A stretch of DNA of 40,766 nucleotides from Desulfovibrio sp. DV (lineage in GTDB: Bacteria; Desulfobacterota; Desulfovibrionia; Desulfovibrionales; Desulfovibrionaceae), in assembly GCF_001936595.1 (NCBI RefSeq), contig NZ_MLBG01000031.1, positions 1 to 40,766 on the forward strand. Direction: 5' to 3'. The notes beneath the pieces were generated by a model that saw only the letters and a list, made by a program, of their open reading frames with translations, ran no database searches and was not told the origin of the DNA. Shown one piece after another: positions 1 through 8,663 of this stretch (positions are counted from its first letter, which is position 1; every line of letters starts with the position of its first letter). The position numbers and the translations under genes are program-made.

Positions 1-30
1 CCGCATCCTTCCCGGATGCGGCCGTTTTTT
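1..30 (+). terminator. Rho-independent terminator of an upstream gene outside the window
   Basis: An 8-bp GC-rich stem (arms 1-8 and 14-21, five-base loop) is followed by a run of six T at 25-30. This is the classic form of an intrinsic terminator for plus-strand transcription, so the window begins just after a plus-strand gene. Confidence 0.75.
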
Positions 31-268
31 GGGTGAAAACGCCAGGGCCAACAACGAGCAAGCCTGTCGTTTCACCCCTTTTTATATAAACGGCCGAGGG
101 CTGCTTTCCCCCGGCGGTCAAAAATCTCTTCCCGTCCTTTCTTGTTTCACTCCCACCACCGCCCCGGCACCGCGCCCCTCAAATCGAACTGACCCCAGGT
201 GGGATTCCAAAGGGCTCAGCCCTTTGGCCGCCGGAGGCATCTTCCTCTTCTCTCCTCTGCTTCCTGTC
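31..268. repeat. Convergent intergenic region with a REP-like palindrome
   Basis: I see no gene here. At 207-227 there is a perfect 9-bp stem with a 3-base loop. It is followed by a GGCCGCCGGAGGC stretch (226-238) and a pyrimidine-rich tail. The same stretch recurs at 5368-5380 beside another palindrome, so the two belong to one dispersed repeat family. In both cases the element sits just past the 3' end of a minus-strand gene (trmO here, tsaB there). There is no T tract, so it is not a textbook terminator. Confidence 0.5.
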
Positions 269-784
269 CTACTCCCGGCCCGCGACCTCGTCGGCCGCCA
301 CGAACCGGTCGTCGGAGCGGGTCTTGGCCACGGCGTCCTTGCGCCCATCGAGCCAGCCGCTGCGCACCGCTCCGGCCGGGGCGTCGAAGGCCGGGGCGTA
401 GGGTTTGATGTCGAGCAGCGGCGTGCCGTCGAGGACATCGATGCCGCGAACGGTCAGGACATTGCCGGCCACGGCCACCACCTCCACCACCGACAGGCCG
501 ATGGGATTGGGCCGTTTGGGGGCGCGGGTGGCGAAAAGGCCGCGCGGGGTATCGTCGAGATAGGGCGTCACCGCGGTCTTGTAGCCGGTCGACTGGTGAA
601 AGCAGTAGAGGAGGTAGACATGGGAAAAGCCGTCCACATCGGCCAGGGCCGGGGCCAGATCAGGATCCAGCACGACCTGCCCCAACACCTCCCTGGCCCC
701 GCCGGGCTGGATGGGCATTCCTTCCAGGGTGGTAAACGGGGAGTGGATGATCCCGATGGGACGCATGGCGATGGTCTCGGACAT
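269..784 (-). CDS. trmO: TrmO (TsaA/YaeB family) tRNA N6-threonylcarbamoyladenosine-37 methyltransferase
   Basis: The 171-residue protein matches the UPF0066/TsaA beta-barrel family. Family hallmarks visible are the opening IGIIHSPF, the central HVYLLYCFH, and the TRAPKRPNPIGLSVVEV block that forms the SAM and tRNA binding region, followed by GTPLLDIKPYAP. The family methylates t6A37 of ANN-decoding tRNAs using SAM, in the cytoplasm. The ATG at 784 is preceded by AAGGAG at a normal distance. The C-terminal 30 residues after the DIKPY block are short and charged, and the family length is typical. The gene stands alone, with the unknown membrane gene upstream in the same direction (26-bp gap). 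TsaB, which helps make t6A itself, is encoded about 5 kb away. Function is inferred from family membership. Confidence 0.9.
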   Translation of the reverse strand: MSETIAMRPIGIIHSPFTTLEGMPIQPGGAREVLGQVVLDPDLAPALADVDGFSHVYLLYCFHQSTGYKTAVTPYLDDTPRGLFATRAPKRPNPIGLSVVEVVAVAGNVLTVRGIDVLDGTPLLDIKPYAPAFDAPAGAVRSGWLDGRKDAVAKTRSDDRFVAADEVAGRE

Positions 785-810
785 GAGCTTCTCCTTGGCG
801 AAATACGGTC

Positions 811-1656
811 TCAGGCGTCGGCCTCAAAGGCCTCGCTGGCCCGGGATACGCCGTAGGCAAAGGCCATGGCTGCAACGCCGATGACCGGGGCGTAATAGGC
901 CGGCGCGGCCAGGGCGAACCGGATCAGCAGCGTGGCCAGGGCGAACCCGGAATTGCGGAATACCGAATGGAAGGCCGGCTGGTAGGTGTGGGAAAGCAGC
1001 ACGATGAAAATGTCGCTGAAAATAAGGACCGTATAGAAGACGGAAAAGAAGGCGTGAAAATGGCCGGCCACAACACTTTCCCAGCCAATCCACAGGCCGT
1101 AGGAAAGGAAAAAGAACAGCAGACAGAAGGCCAGAAATTTCTTGGTGGCCACAAACGGGTAGAGCCAGGGGCCTTTGCGGCCCTGGGCGCGCTTGCGATA
1201 GCGCCGGTAATACAGGCCAAGCCCCAAAAACACCACCAGGGCTCCGGCCCCGTCGGCCAGCATGGGCAACAGCACATTGACGGCCTCGACCAGGACGATG
1301 GGCTCGTGCAGATGCACCAGTTCCTTGAAGGCGTCCCGCAACAGGATCAGGCACAAGACCTCGAACTGCTTGCCCAGGGACTTGGTCACCGAACAGGGCA
1401 GTACGAAAATGAGGTCCACGACTTCCTGGATGAGCACCAGGGTGAAGGCCAGATTGATGGCGTAAAAATGGGAGACGGGCGTCACCCGGGCCAGGACCGG
1501 GGGCAGCAGGCCGCGAATGTTGAGTTCAATGCCGATCAGGCCGACCAGAAAGGCGACGACCTGGCTTACCGCCACGAAACGGCGGGTTTTGGGATGCTCC
1601 CAGAAGGAATGGAGCGGATCGAAAAGGTCGGTGGCGAGTTCGTAAAATGTACTCAT
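811..1656 (-). CDS. Unknown polytopic membrane protein
   Basis: I do not recognise this 281-residue protein. About six or seven hydrophobic segments are visible: near residues 28-48, 60-88, 120-148, 168-195, 200-222 and 230-270. A basic cytoplasmic loop (YYRRYRKRAQGRKGP) lies between the third and fourth. Several histidines and acidic residues occur in or next to membrane segments. There is no signal peptide and no recognised catalytic motif. The start ATG at 1656 has an AGGAA ribosome site seven bases upstream. It is followed by trmO after 26 bp and could share its transcript. A transporter or membrane sensor is possible, but nothing in the sequence decides between them. Confidence 0.75.
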   Translation of the reverse strand: MSTFYELATDLFDPLHSFWEHPKTRRFVAVSQVVAFLVGLIGIELNIRGLLPPVLARVTPVSHFYAINLAFTLVLIQEVVDLIFVLPCSVTKSLGKQFEVLCLILLRDAFKELVHLHEPIVLVEAVNVLLPMLADGAGALVVFLGLGLYYRRYRKRAQGRKGPWLYPFVATKKFLAFCLLFFFLSYGLWIGWESVVAGHFHAFFSVFYTVLIFSDIFIVLLSHTYQPAFHSVFRNSGFALATLLIRFALAAPAYYAPVIGVAAMAFAYGVSRASEAFEADA

Positions 1657-1714
1657 AGAATATTCCTAGGCAGGCTTATGCACCAGGGTTTCCCGAAAGA
1701 AAAGTCCGGAAACG

Positions 1715-1740
1715 CCGGTCCCCTTGCCAGAAGGGGCCGG
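1715..1740. promoter_or_regulatory. Hairpin between divergent genes
   Basis: The 166-bp region 1657-1822 separates the divergent membrane-protein and chemoreceptor genes and must hold both promoters. At 1715-1725 and 1731-1740 there is a 10-bp stem with one bulged T and a five-base loop. No T tract follows. It could be an operator or a leader hairpin of the chemoreceptor mRNA. I could not identify convincing -35/-10 boxes. Confidence 0.3.
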
Positions 1741-1822
1741 TTCGTTCATATCGTTGCATAGCATCGCCGGCCGCTGCCGTTTTTTGCTGCCGCCGAAAGC
1801 ACCCCACGCCCCGGAGAGATCC

Positions 1823-4477
1823 ATGAAAAAAATGCGCGACTGGTCCATCAGCCTCAAGATTGCCATCGTGTTTATCGCCATGCTGACCGCCCTGGCGAGC
1901 TTCACCATGTTCTTTTTCATCTACGAGCTGGGTCAGTACCGGGAACAAAACGGCCAGTTGATGCGCACCAAGCTGACGACCGAAGCCAGGGACCGCCAGC
2001 GCGAGGCCGTCAACCAGGCCTACGATGTCGTCAAATATTTCTACGATGTCTCCCAGGACGAGGCCGCGCTCAAAAAACGCGCCCACGACCATTTAAAAGG
2101 CGTGGTGGACGCCGTGCTCGGGCAGGCCAAGGCCTTTTACGAAGCCAACAAAGACACCATGCCCCGGGAAGCAATCGAGGCACACATCAAGGAACTGGTG
2201 CGAAGCGCCCGTTTCGACGACAACAACTATATCTGGATCAACGACACGGCCGCCCGCATGGTCATGCACCCCAGCCAGCCGGCCCTGGAAGGCAAGGACC
2301 TCTCGGGCTACCGCGACCCCAAAGGGACAGCCCTTTTCATGGACATGCTCAAAGTGGCCAAAGACAAAGGCCAGGGCATGGTGTCCTATATGTGGGACAA
2401 GCCCGGAGCAAAAAACGACCCCAAGCCCAAGGTGTCCTACGTGCGGCTGCTGCCGGAACTGGGCTGGATTTTCGGTTCCGGAGCCTGGATTGAGGACGAG
2501 ACGGCCCGGCTGCAGGCCGAGGCCAAGACACAACTGTCCAAGATGCGCCTGCTCGATGGCAATTACTTCTTCATCTACGACAACATCCGTCCCATCCCGC
2601 GCATCCTCATGCACCCCATCCGGCCGGATTTCGACGGCAAGGTCCTCGACACGGCCCAGTTCGAACGGGCCACCGGCATGATACCGGGACTCGGTGCGCC
2701 GGAAGTCCCCTACCCGGCCGGCAAGACCAACATCGCCACAGCCATGGCCGACGCCGTGGCTGCCACCGGCGAAGGCTTCGTCAGCTATCCCTGGCCCAAG
2801 CCCCTGGCCGGCGGGGGCGAGACCACGGAATCCTACCCCAAACTGAGCTATGTCAAACTGTTCAAACCCTGGGGCTGGATCGTCGGCATGGGCGACTACA
2901 TCGACGGCATCGACCGCAACGTGGCCGCAGAGGCCGGCAAGCTCAACGAGGCCATCCGGGCCATCGTCGTCAAACTCGTCATCTTCTCGGCCATCATCCT
3001 CGCAGCCATGGCCGCCCTGTGCCTCATTATGGTGCGCCGCCTGCTCAACCGCCCAATCTCGGCCATCGTGGCCTACGCCGACAAGGTGGCCGGCGGCGAT
3101 CTCAATGCCACGGTCGAAGCCGACCTGTCCGCGGAAATGGCCAGCCTGTCCGCCTCCATCCACGCCATGGTGGACCATCTCAAGACCGAGCTGGAATTTG
3201 CCAAGGGTATCCTCAACTCCGTCACCCTGCCCTGCGTGGTGGCCGATCCCTCGGGCAAAATCACCATGGTCAACCGCTGGCTGGCCCACTTCCTGGGTGA
3301 GAAAAAAGAACCGGAAGCCTACGTCGGCCGTCCCATGACCGAGGTCTTCGCCAGCCACGCCATCGTGTCCCGGGTTCTTGGCGAGGTCATGTCCCGCCGT
3401 GAGATCATGACCAACGTGGAATACGACGGCAACTACGCCTGGGGCGAACGGTTCTTCATCAAGATCGACGCCGCTCCCATCAGCGACGACGCCGGCCGGA
3501 TGCTCGGCGTGTTCGCCATGCTGGCAACACTCACCAAGGTCAAGCTGCAGCAGGAAGCCCTGGCCGAACAAAACCGGCTCATCGCCACGGCCGCCAATAC
3601 CGCCGAAGGCATCTCGGCCAAGGTCACGGAAAACGCCCGTGATCTGGCCCAACGCATCGAAAGCACCAATGAAGGCGTCTCCTACCAGCGCCAGCGCACC
3701 ATTGAGACGGCCACGGCCATGGAAGAAATGAACGCCACGGTGCTGGAAGTGGCCCAAAACGCCGGTCTGGCCGCCAGCAGCGCCGACGAAGCCCAAACCC
3801 GCGCCCGCCAAGGCTCGGATATGGTACGCCAGGTGGTGGCCGCCATCGAAGACGTCAAGAAGATGGCCGAAACCCTGCGCCAGGACATGGCCGAACTCGG
3901 CAACACCGCCGAAAATATCGGGCAGGTCCTGGGCGTTATCTCCGATATCGCCGACCAGACCAACCTCCTGGCCTTAAACGCCGCCATCGAAGCCGCCCGG
4001 GCCGGCGACGCCGGCCGCGGCTTTGCCGTAGTGGCCGACGAGGTCCGCAAACTGGCCGAAAAAACCATGACCGCCACCCGCGAAGTCGGCCAGGCCATCA
4101 CGGCCGTGCAGCAGGCTGCCCGGCGCGGCAACCAGGAAACCATCCGGGCTGCCGAGGCGGTCTCGCGCAGCACCGATCTGGCCGAAAAAGCCGGCGAAGC
4201 GCTGGCCGCCATCGTCGGCATGGTCGAAAACACCGCTGATCAGGTCCGGGCCATCGCCACTGCCGCCGAACAACAATCCTCCACCGCCACCGAAATCAGC
4301 CGGGCCACCGAGGAGGTCAGCCGTATCGCCGAAGACATCCGCGAAGGCATGGACGCCTCGGTCATCGCCGTGCGCGGGCTTAACGACGAGGCCCAGGAAC
4401 TCGGGGAACTGATCGAACGCATGCAAACCTCCAGCCAGGACGAGGCCGACGCCAAGCCGGCCCGCCTGACTGCCTGA
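1823..4477 (+). CDS. Methyl-accepting chemotaxis protein with tandem Cache modules, HAMP and PAS
   Basis: This 884-residue chemoreceptor starts at the ATG at 1823 (preceded by GGAGA). That start places a basic N terminus directly before the first membrane helix (about 11-34). The periplasmic part holds two Cache-type modules in tandem. Each has the N-Y-[IF]-[WF]-I opening, a MHP motif and the closing G-W-I-x-G. A second helix at about 383-405 leads into HAMP, then a PAS domain (about 475-580), then the MCP signalling domain. The highly conserved hairpin tip, starting [20 protein letters not shown], lies near residue 709. No C-terminal receptor-tethering pentapeptide is present. The PAS domain between HAMP and the signalling domain suggests a second, cytoplasmic input. 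The next gene, 30 bp downstream, is a lone receiver domain and probably belongs to the same transcript. Upstream in-frame starts at 1724 and later lack a ribosome site and would add residues without membrane logic. Confidence 0.9.
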   Translation: MKKMRDWSISLKIAIVFIAMLTALASFTMFFFIYELGQYREQNGQLMRTKLTTEARDRQREAVNQAYDVVKYFYDVSQDEAALKKRAHDHLKGVVDAVLGQAKAFYEANKDTMPREAIEAHIKELVRSARFDDNNYIWINDTAARMVMHPSQPALEGKDLSGYRDPKGTALFMDMLKVAKDKGQGMVSYMWDKPGAKNDPKPKVSYVRLLPELGWIFGSGAWIEDETARLQAEAKTQLSKMRLLDGNYFFIYDNIRPIPRILMHPIRPDFDGKVLDTAQFERATGMIPGLGAPEVPYPAGKTNIATAMADAVAATGEGFVSYPWPKPLAGGGETTESYPKLSYVKLFKPWGWIVGMGDYIDGIDRNVAAEAGKLNEAIRAIVVKLVIFSAIILAAMAALCLIMVRRLLNRPISAIVAYADKVAGGDLNATVEADLSAEMASLSASIHAMVDHLKTELEFAKGILNSVTLPCVVADPSGKITMVNRWLAHFLGEKKEPEAYVGRPMTEVFASHAIVSRVLGEVMSRREIMTNVEYDGNYAWGERFFIKIDAAPISDDAGRMLGVFAMLATLTKVKLQQEALAEQNRLIATAANTAEGISAKVTENARDLAQRIESTNEGVSYQRQRTIETATAMEEMNATVLEVAQNAGLAASSADEAQTRARQGSDMVRQVVAAIEDVKKMAETLRQDMAELGNTAENIGQVLGVISDIADQTNLLALNAAIEAARAGDAGRGFAVVADEVRKLAEKTMTATREVGQAITAVQQAARRGNQETIRAAEAVSRSTDLAEKAGEALAAIVGMVENTADQVRAIATAAEQQSSTATEISRATEEVSRIAEDIREGMDASVIAVRGLNDEAQELGELIERMQTSSQDEADAKPARLTA

Positions 4478-4507
4478 TCCTATCAACACGCCCAAGGAGA
4501 ACCCAAC

Positions 4508-4873
4508 GTGGCCCGGATACTCATCGTCGACGACGCCGCCATCACCCGCACCATGCTGCGGGCCATCCTCGAAAAAGCCGGCCATCAGGTGACCGAAGCC
4601 GCCGATGGCAACGACGCCCTGACATCCTTCCGCGAAACCCCCGCCCAGGCCGCCTTCGTCGACATCTTCATGCCCGGCAAGGAAGGCCTGGCCACCATCA
4701 AGGAGCTCCTGGAAATCAGCCCCGCCCTGCCCATCATCGCCATCAGCGCCGGCAGCACCTTCACCGATACCGAAACCCTGGGCTGGGCCAAAAGCTACGG
4801 AGCCAAATACACCCTGCCCAAACCCCTGTCCGCCGCCGCCGTGCTGGAGACGCTCAAACTGATTTTCGGATAA
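4508..4873 (+). CDS. CheY-like single-domain response regulator
   Basis: The 121-residue protein is a complete receiver domain and nothing more. Visible active-site residues are the acidic pair D8-D9, the phosphoacceptor D52 (in FVDIFMPGKEG), S80 and K105 (in LPKPLS). AAGGAG precedes the start. It follows the chemoreceptor gene by 30 bp and is probably co-transcribed with it, so it may carry that receptor's signal. The more divergent sequence after the phosphoacceptor (GKEG rather than MDG) sets it apart from canonical CheY. Whether it binds the flagellar switch or acts as a phosphate sink cannot be told from sequence. Confidence 0.88.
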   Translation: MARILIVDDAAITRTMLRAILEKAGHQVTEAADGNDALTSFRETPAQAAFVDIFMPGKEGLATIKELLEISPALPIIAISAGSTFTDTETLGWAKSYGAKYTLPKPLSAAAVLETLKLIFG

Positions 4874-4883
4874 GCGAAGAGAA

Positions 4884-4950
4884 CCGGGACGGTGTCCCGG
4901 CCCCTGGCAGGGCTCTGCCCTGCACCCGCCGGGGGGATGATCCCCCCGGC
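4884..4950. repeat. Composite of three stacked palindromes (REP-like)
   Basis: Three perfect hairpins follow one another directly after the response regulator gene. They are 4884-4900 (7-bp stem, 3-base loop), 4907-4923 (7-bp stem, 3-base loop) and 4928-4950 (11-bp stem around a single central base). The last is nearly identical to the palindrome at 5349-5369. The arrangement resembles REP/BIME elements in other high-GC bacteria. It may also end transcription from the chemotaxis genes, although no T tract is present. Confidence 0.65.
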
Positions 4951-5147
4951 CCCCCCAAAGGGTCGCATGGCGTGGACGAAGTAAGGAACTGCTGCGGCTG
5001 CGGGAGGACGGGGAGTTGCGGGCGCGGAGTTCTTGGCGGCTTTGCCGCATGGTTCGCCCGGCAAAAGCAGTCAAACCAGCAATACGTGCTTGCTCTCTCG
5101 GAAAGACGCTGGCGCGATCAAAAAGCCCCCACCCCTCTTTCAAAAAT

Positions 5148-5201
5148 GCGTCCGGGCCGGTTTTGCGCGAGGCTTTGATCGCGCAAAACCGGCCCGGACG
5201 C
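5148..5201. repeat. 21-bp perfect inverted repeat
   Basis: Arms 5148-5168 and 5181-5201 are exact reverse complements with a 12-base spacer. A 12-base direct repeat (GACGCTGGCGCG) occurs at 5105-5116 and 5197-5208, so the left boundary of the unit recurs at the right end. No gene is visible in 4874-5416, the convergent gap between the response regulator and tsaB. Confidence 0.8.
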
Positions 5202-5209
5202 TGGCGCGT

Positions 5210-5280
5210 TGGGGTCTGGGATTTGGCTGGCGGTCCCGGGCGGCTTCCGGCCGGGACCGCCAGCCAAATCCCAGACCCCA
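5210..5280. repeat. 30-bp perfect inverted repeat
   Basis: Arms 5210-5239 and 5251-5280 are exact reverse complements around an 11-base spacer. The spacer is itself GC-rich and could extend the stem. This is far longer than an ordinary terminator stem and lacks a T tract on both sides. It is the centrepiece of the palindrome cluster between two convergent genes. Confidence 0.85.
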
Positions 5281-5348
5281 TTCCCTCACGCCTCCACGCC
5301 TCCACGCCCCACACCCACCCCATACGCTTACAACCCCATCGCAGGGGT

Positions 5349-5369
5349 CCGGGGGGATCATCCCCCCGG
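5349..5369. repeat. 21-bp palindrome, second copy of the element at 4928-4950
   Basis: A 10-bp stem surrounds one central base and is almost identical to 4928-4950. It is followed by the GGCCGCCGGAGGC tail also found at 226-238. It lies 47 bp past the 3' end of tsaB on the opposite side of the cluster. The two copies therefore bracket the larger inverted repeats. Confidence 0.75.
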
Positions 5370-5416
5370 CCGCCGGAGGCCTCTTCCCTCCCCCGACTCC
5401 CGCTCCCCGGCCTGCG

Positions 5417-6193
5417 CTATCCCTGCATGGATTGCAGCACCCGGGCATGGGCTTCTTCGGGACTCAGGCCCCGGGCGGCGGCAAAGGTGGCGAGGTTGTC
5501 TTCGGCGTCGCAGGGGCGAAGATAGAGCGGCTCGATGGCCGTCACGCCGTAGCTGGCGCGGGCGGCGGCTTCCAGGACGATCTCGGGGGCTGGTTCGTGG
5601 TATTCGGGGCCGAGGATGGTGGCCAGCGGGGCGGTATTGAGGAAGACGTCCCGGGAACGGGCAGCGCCTTCGCCGACCAGCCACAGCGGGCCGACGGCAG
5701 CGGCATCGGCCAGGCGTTCGGCCGCATCGGCGATGGTGAGGGCCACGGGCGGGCCCATGGGCATGGGCGGGCCGTCGGTCAGAAAGGTTTGCAGGTAGAC
5801 GAATCCGGTCCGGGCGTAGGTGATGGCCACGACGACGCCGGTGGCCTGTCCGGCGGCGGTGGCGGCCAGAAGCGGCAGGTACTCCAGGCCGGCCATGGGT
5901 ACGCCGCTGCCAAGCGACAGGCCAAGAGTGGTGGCCAGGGCGACGCGGATGCCGGTGAAGCTGCCGGGGCCGCGCACGCAGGCGATGCCGCCGAGGCTGG
6001 CCGGGGCGATGCCGGCTTCAGCCAGCAGGCCGGCAATAATCGGAATCAGGATTTCGGCGCTGCTGCCCGAGGTAACGGCCCGGCGGTGCCAGAAGGCTTG
6101 GCCGGGCCGGCCCAGGGTGACGGCCAGTTGCGGCGTCACCCCGTTAATGACGAGGAGCGGCCCGTTTCCGGGCAGTGAAGCGGCATCAGCCAT
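5417..6193 (-). CDS. tsaB: TsaB, partner subunit of the t6A tRNA threonylcarbamoyl transferase
   Basis: The 258-residue protein has the ASKHA-fold TsaB signature. It shows VRGPGSFTGIRVALAT near residues 85-100 and the following GLEYLP segment, where TsaB proteins contact TsaD. TsaB is a non-catalytic partner of TsaD and TsaE in making threonylcarbamoyladenosine at position 37 of tRNAs. The first strand reads LLVINGVTPQ instead of the usual LxIDTS, so the N-terminal nucleotide-site residues are not conserved. TsaB does not need them for catalysis. The start overlaps the end of rseP by 8 bp, implying translational coupling. The gene is the last of the minus-strand run that begins near cdsA, and it is followed by the palindrome cluster. 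Confidence 0.85.
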   Translation of the reverse strand: MADAASLPGNGPLLVINGVTPQLAVTLGRPGQAFWHRRAVTSGSSAEILIPIIAGLLAEAGIAPASLGGIACVRGPGSFTGIRVALATTLGLSLGSGVPMAGLEYLPLLAATAAGQATGVVVAITYARTGFVYLQTFLTDGPPMPMGPPVALTIADAAERLADAAAVGPLWLVGEGAARSRDVFLNTAPLATILGPEYHEPAPEIVLEAAARASYGVTAIEPLYLRPCDAEDNLATFAAARGLSPEEAHARVLQSMQG

Positions 6194-7265
6194 CGGTCAG
6201 GCTCAATTGCCGCCGGATGTCGTTGACCGTGGCCAAAAGCATGAGGCCGAGCAGAAAGGCCAGCCCGAGCTTGGTGGTGAGCTGGCGCACCCGGGGGCTG
6301 ACCGGTTTTCGCATGATGATTTCAAGGGCGTAGAAGAGCAGATGGCCGCCGTCGAGGACCGGGATGGGCAGCAGGTTCAGCACGCCGAGGTTGACGCTTA
6401 TAAGGGCGGCCAGGGCCACGACGTTGCCAAGGCCTTCGCCGGCCTGTTTGCTGACCATCTGGGCAATCATGATGGGACCGCCGATGCTGTCCAGCGGCAC
6501 GACGCGTTCGATGAGCTTTAAAAGGCCGGTATAGGTGACGACAACGACGTTCCAGGTCTGTTTGACGGCTTCGGTGGCGGCCAAGCCGGGGCCAAGGGGC
6601 ACGGTCCGGGTCTTGCCCGAGGCCACGATGCCGACGAGGGGCACGCTTTCCTCTTCACCGAAGAGGTTTTTGACGGTGCGCAGCGTCGGGGTCAGGGTGA
6701 AGGTGGCGTCTTTGCCGTCGCGGTTGACGGTGAGGGTGACGGGCTTGCCGTTGCTGCCCCGGATGGCGGTGGCCAGGGTGTCCCAGTTGGCCACGGGTGC
6801 GCCGTTGATCGTAAGGACGGTGTCGCCGGCGGCCAGACCGGCCACGGCGGCCGGGCTGTCCTTTTGCACCTGTCCGACCACGGGCAGCATTTCAAAGCGG
6901 CCCTCGGCGGCGAGCAGGCCCCAGAAGAGCAGCCAGGCCAGGAAGAAGTTGAACAGCGGGCCGGCGGCCACGACGATCATGCGCTGCCAGGCCGGGCGCA
7001 GGCGGAAGTGGGTTTCCGGCGGGAAATCGTCCGGCGCGGTGTCGTCCGGGTCCTGGGCCACGAGCTGGACATAGCCGCCAAGGGGGATGGCGGAGAGGAT
7101 GTACCGGGTTTTACCGCGGGTGAAACCGAAGAGCTTCGGCCCAAATCCCAGGGAAAAGGTGGTCACGCCCATGCCGAAGGCCCGGGCGGCGATGAAATGT
7201 CCCAGTTCGTGGAAAAAGATGAGGCCCCCAAGGACCAGAGCCACGGCAAGGATACTTTCGATCAT
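6186..7265 (-). CDS. rseP: RseP, site-2 zinc metalloprotease (S2P)
   Basis: This intramembrane protease carries the zinc motif HELGH at residues 19-23 within the first membrane helix. A PDZ domain occupies the middle, and the second active-site motif NLLPIPVLDGGH lies near the C terminus. In the family it cleaves membrane-bound anti-sigma factors and leftover signal peptides in the inner membrane. I chose the ATG at 7265, giving 359 residues, because it leaves a short N terminus before the catalytic helix as in homologues. GTG at 7271 or TTG at 7277 are alternatives, since the nearest AGG (7282-7284) fits them better. Upstream is dxr (126-bp gap) and downstream tsaB overlaps by 8 bp. The dxr-rseP order is conserved in many bacteria. 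Confidence 0.9.
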   Translation of the reverse strand: MIESILAVALVLGGLIFFHELGHFIAARAFGMGVTTFSLGFGPKLFGFTRGKTRYILSAIPLGGYVQLVAQDPDDTAPDDFPPETHFRLRPAWQRMIVVAAGPLFNFFLAWLLFWGLLAAEGRFEMLPVVGQVQKDSPAAVAGLAAGDTVLTINGAPVANWDTLATAIRGSNGKPVTLTVNRDGKDATFTLTPTLRTVKNLFGEEESVPLVGIVASGKTRTVPLGPGLAATEAVKQTWNVVVVTYTGLLKLIERVVPLDSIGGPIMIAQMVSKQAGEGLGNVVALAALISVNLGVLNLLPIPVLDGGHLLFYALEIIMRKPVSPRVRQLTTKLGLAFLLGLMLLATVNDIRRQLSLTDG

Positions 7266-7391
7266 GGGCACTCGCAAACGCCTGGGGACGGCTTGTCCGG
7301 GCGTGGTGTTTCGACGGCGGCCGGGCGGTCGGGAAATCCGAGCCCGGGCCTGCCGAGTGGTAATAATAAGCCGGAATGGCGCAAAAGCAAC

Positions 7392-8663
7392 TTATTGCCG
7401 CGCTTTGGCCCAGTCCGCGACCTCGCGGCGCACCTGGACATCGAGGTCCATGACGGCGGCGGCATCGGGCAGGGGCTGGCCGGCGTGGGCGCTTAAGGCC
7501 TCGGCGATGGCCGCCGGGATGTCCATGAAGCGCAGGCGGCCATTGAGGAAAAGGTCCACGGCCACCTCATTGGCGGCATTGAGGGCCACGGTGTGGCTGG
7601 AGCCGGCGGCCAGGGCCTGCCGGGCCAGGCCCAGGCAGGGGAAATCGTCTTCGCGGGGGGCTTCGAAGGTGAGCGAGGCCAGCGTGACCAGATCCACCCG
7701 GGGCACGGACAGGGACAGGCGCCGGGGATAGCCCAGGCAGTAGGCGATGGCCACGCGCATGTCCGGGGGTCCGAGGTGGGCCAAAAGCGATCCGTCGTGG
7801 AGCTGGGCCAGGGAATGGACGATGCTTTGGGGATGGACCACCACCTCCACCCGGGCCACGGGCAGGCCGTAGAGGCGGCAGGCCTCGATGACTTCCAGGC
7901 CCTTGTTCATGAGGGTGGCCGAATCCACGCTGATTTTGGGGCCCATGGACCAGTTGGGGTGATTAAGCGCCATGGCCGGGGTCACGGCTTCCAGGCTCTC
8001 CCGGTTGGTCCCGCGAAACGGCCCGCCCGAGGCGGTCAGCACCAGCTGTTCGACCAGGGGCAGGTCAGGGAGTCCGGCCCCGCCCAGGGCCTGGAACAGG
8101 GCGTTGTGTTCGGAATCGACGGGCAGGATCACGGCTCCGGAGTCGGCAGCAGCCGTGCGGATAAGGTCCCCGGCCAGGACCAGGGACTCCTTGTTGGCCA
8201 GGGCCACAATCTTGCCGGCGGCCACGGCGGCCAGGGTCGGCGTCAGTCCGGCCGCGCCCACGATGGCCGAAACGACCAGATCGACTTCGGGCATGGCCGC
8301 CATGGCGGCATAGCCGTGCGGTCCGACCAGGATGTCGGGGCGGTAGCCGGCGGGGAGCAGGCCGGCCAGGGCCTTGGCCCCCTCCTCGGTGAGGACGGCC
8401 AGGACGGCCGGGCGAAAGGCGGCGGCCTGCTCGGCCAGAAGCCTGATGTTGGTCGCGCCGGCCAGGGCAAAGACCTCGTAGGCGTCGGGGTGCTCGGCGG
8501 CGACCCGAAGCGTGCTCACCCCGATGGAACCGGTGGCTCCAAGCAGGGCCAGCCGACGGCGGCGGCCGGTATCGGGCACGGTCAGGGAGGAAATATAGCC
8601 GGTCCCGCAAGCGTCCGGGAGGCCGGCCGGGGCGGTCGAATGATCGGTTGGGATCGGGGTCAT
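7392..8663 (-). CDS. dxr: 1-deoxy-D-xylulose 5-phosphate reductoisomerase
   Basis: Dxr converts DXP to 2-C-methylerythritol 4-phosphate with NADPH, the committed step of the MEP isoprenoid pathway. The NADPH fold is visible as LALLGATGSIGVSTL. The metal and substrate residues are in PVDSEHNALFQ, and LTASGGPFRG, HPNWSMGPKISVDSATLMNKGLE and VHPQSIVHS are all intact. The ATG at 8663 overlaps the stop of the upstream gene as ATGA, implying coupled translation. It gives 423 residues with an N-terminal extension of roughly 35 residues compared with the family. A GTG just before the NADPH fold (in LTVPDTG) is a possible alternative start. The next gene is rseP. Confidence 0.93.
   Translation of the reverse strand: MTPIPTDHSTAPAGLPDACGTGYISSLTVPDTGRRRRLALLGATGSIGVSTLRVAAEHPDAYEVFALAGATNIRLLAEQAAAFRPAVLAVLTEEGAKALAGLLPAGYRPDILVGPHGYAAMAAMPEVDLVVSAIVGAAGLTPTLAAVAAGKIVALANKESLVLAGDLIRTAAADSGAVILPVDSEHNALFQALGGAGLPDLPLVEQLVLTASGGPFRGTNRESLEAVTPAMALNHPNWSMGPKISVDSATLMNKGLEVIEACRLYGLPVARVEVVVHPQSIVHSLAQLHDGSLLAHLGPPDMRVAIAYCLGYPRRLSLSVPRVDLVTLASLTFEAPREDDFPCLGLARQALAAGSSHTVALNAANEVAVDLFLNGRLRFMDIPAAIAEALSAHAGQPLPDAAAVMDLDVQVRREVADWAKARQ

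Noticed and set aside
2093-3811. A 572-codon minus-strand open frame antisense to the chemoreceptor
   Set aside because: It is the mirror of a clearly coding plus-strand gene. Its Gly/His/Val-rich translation matches no domain and is the usual third-position GC artefact.
4884-5369. CRISPR array
   Set aside because: The repeats are inverted and unequal in length, there are no regular spacers, and no cas gene is near.
5033-6178. A 381-codon plus-strand open frame across the palindrome cluster and tsaB
   Set aside because: Half of it runs through inverted repeats and half is antisense to tsaB. The translation is low-complexity with no domain.
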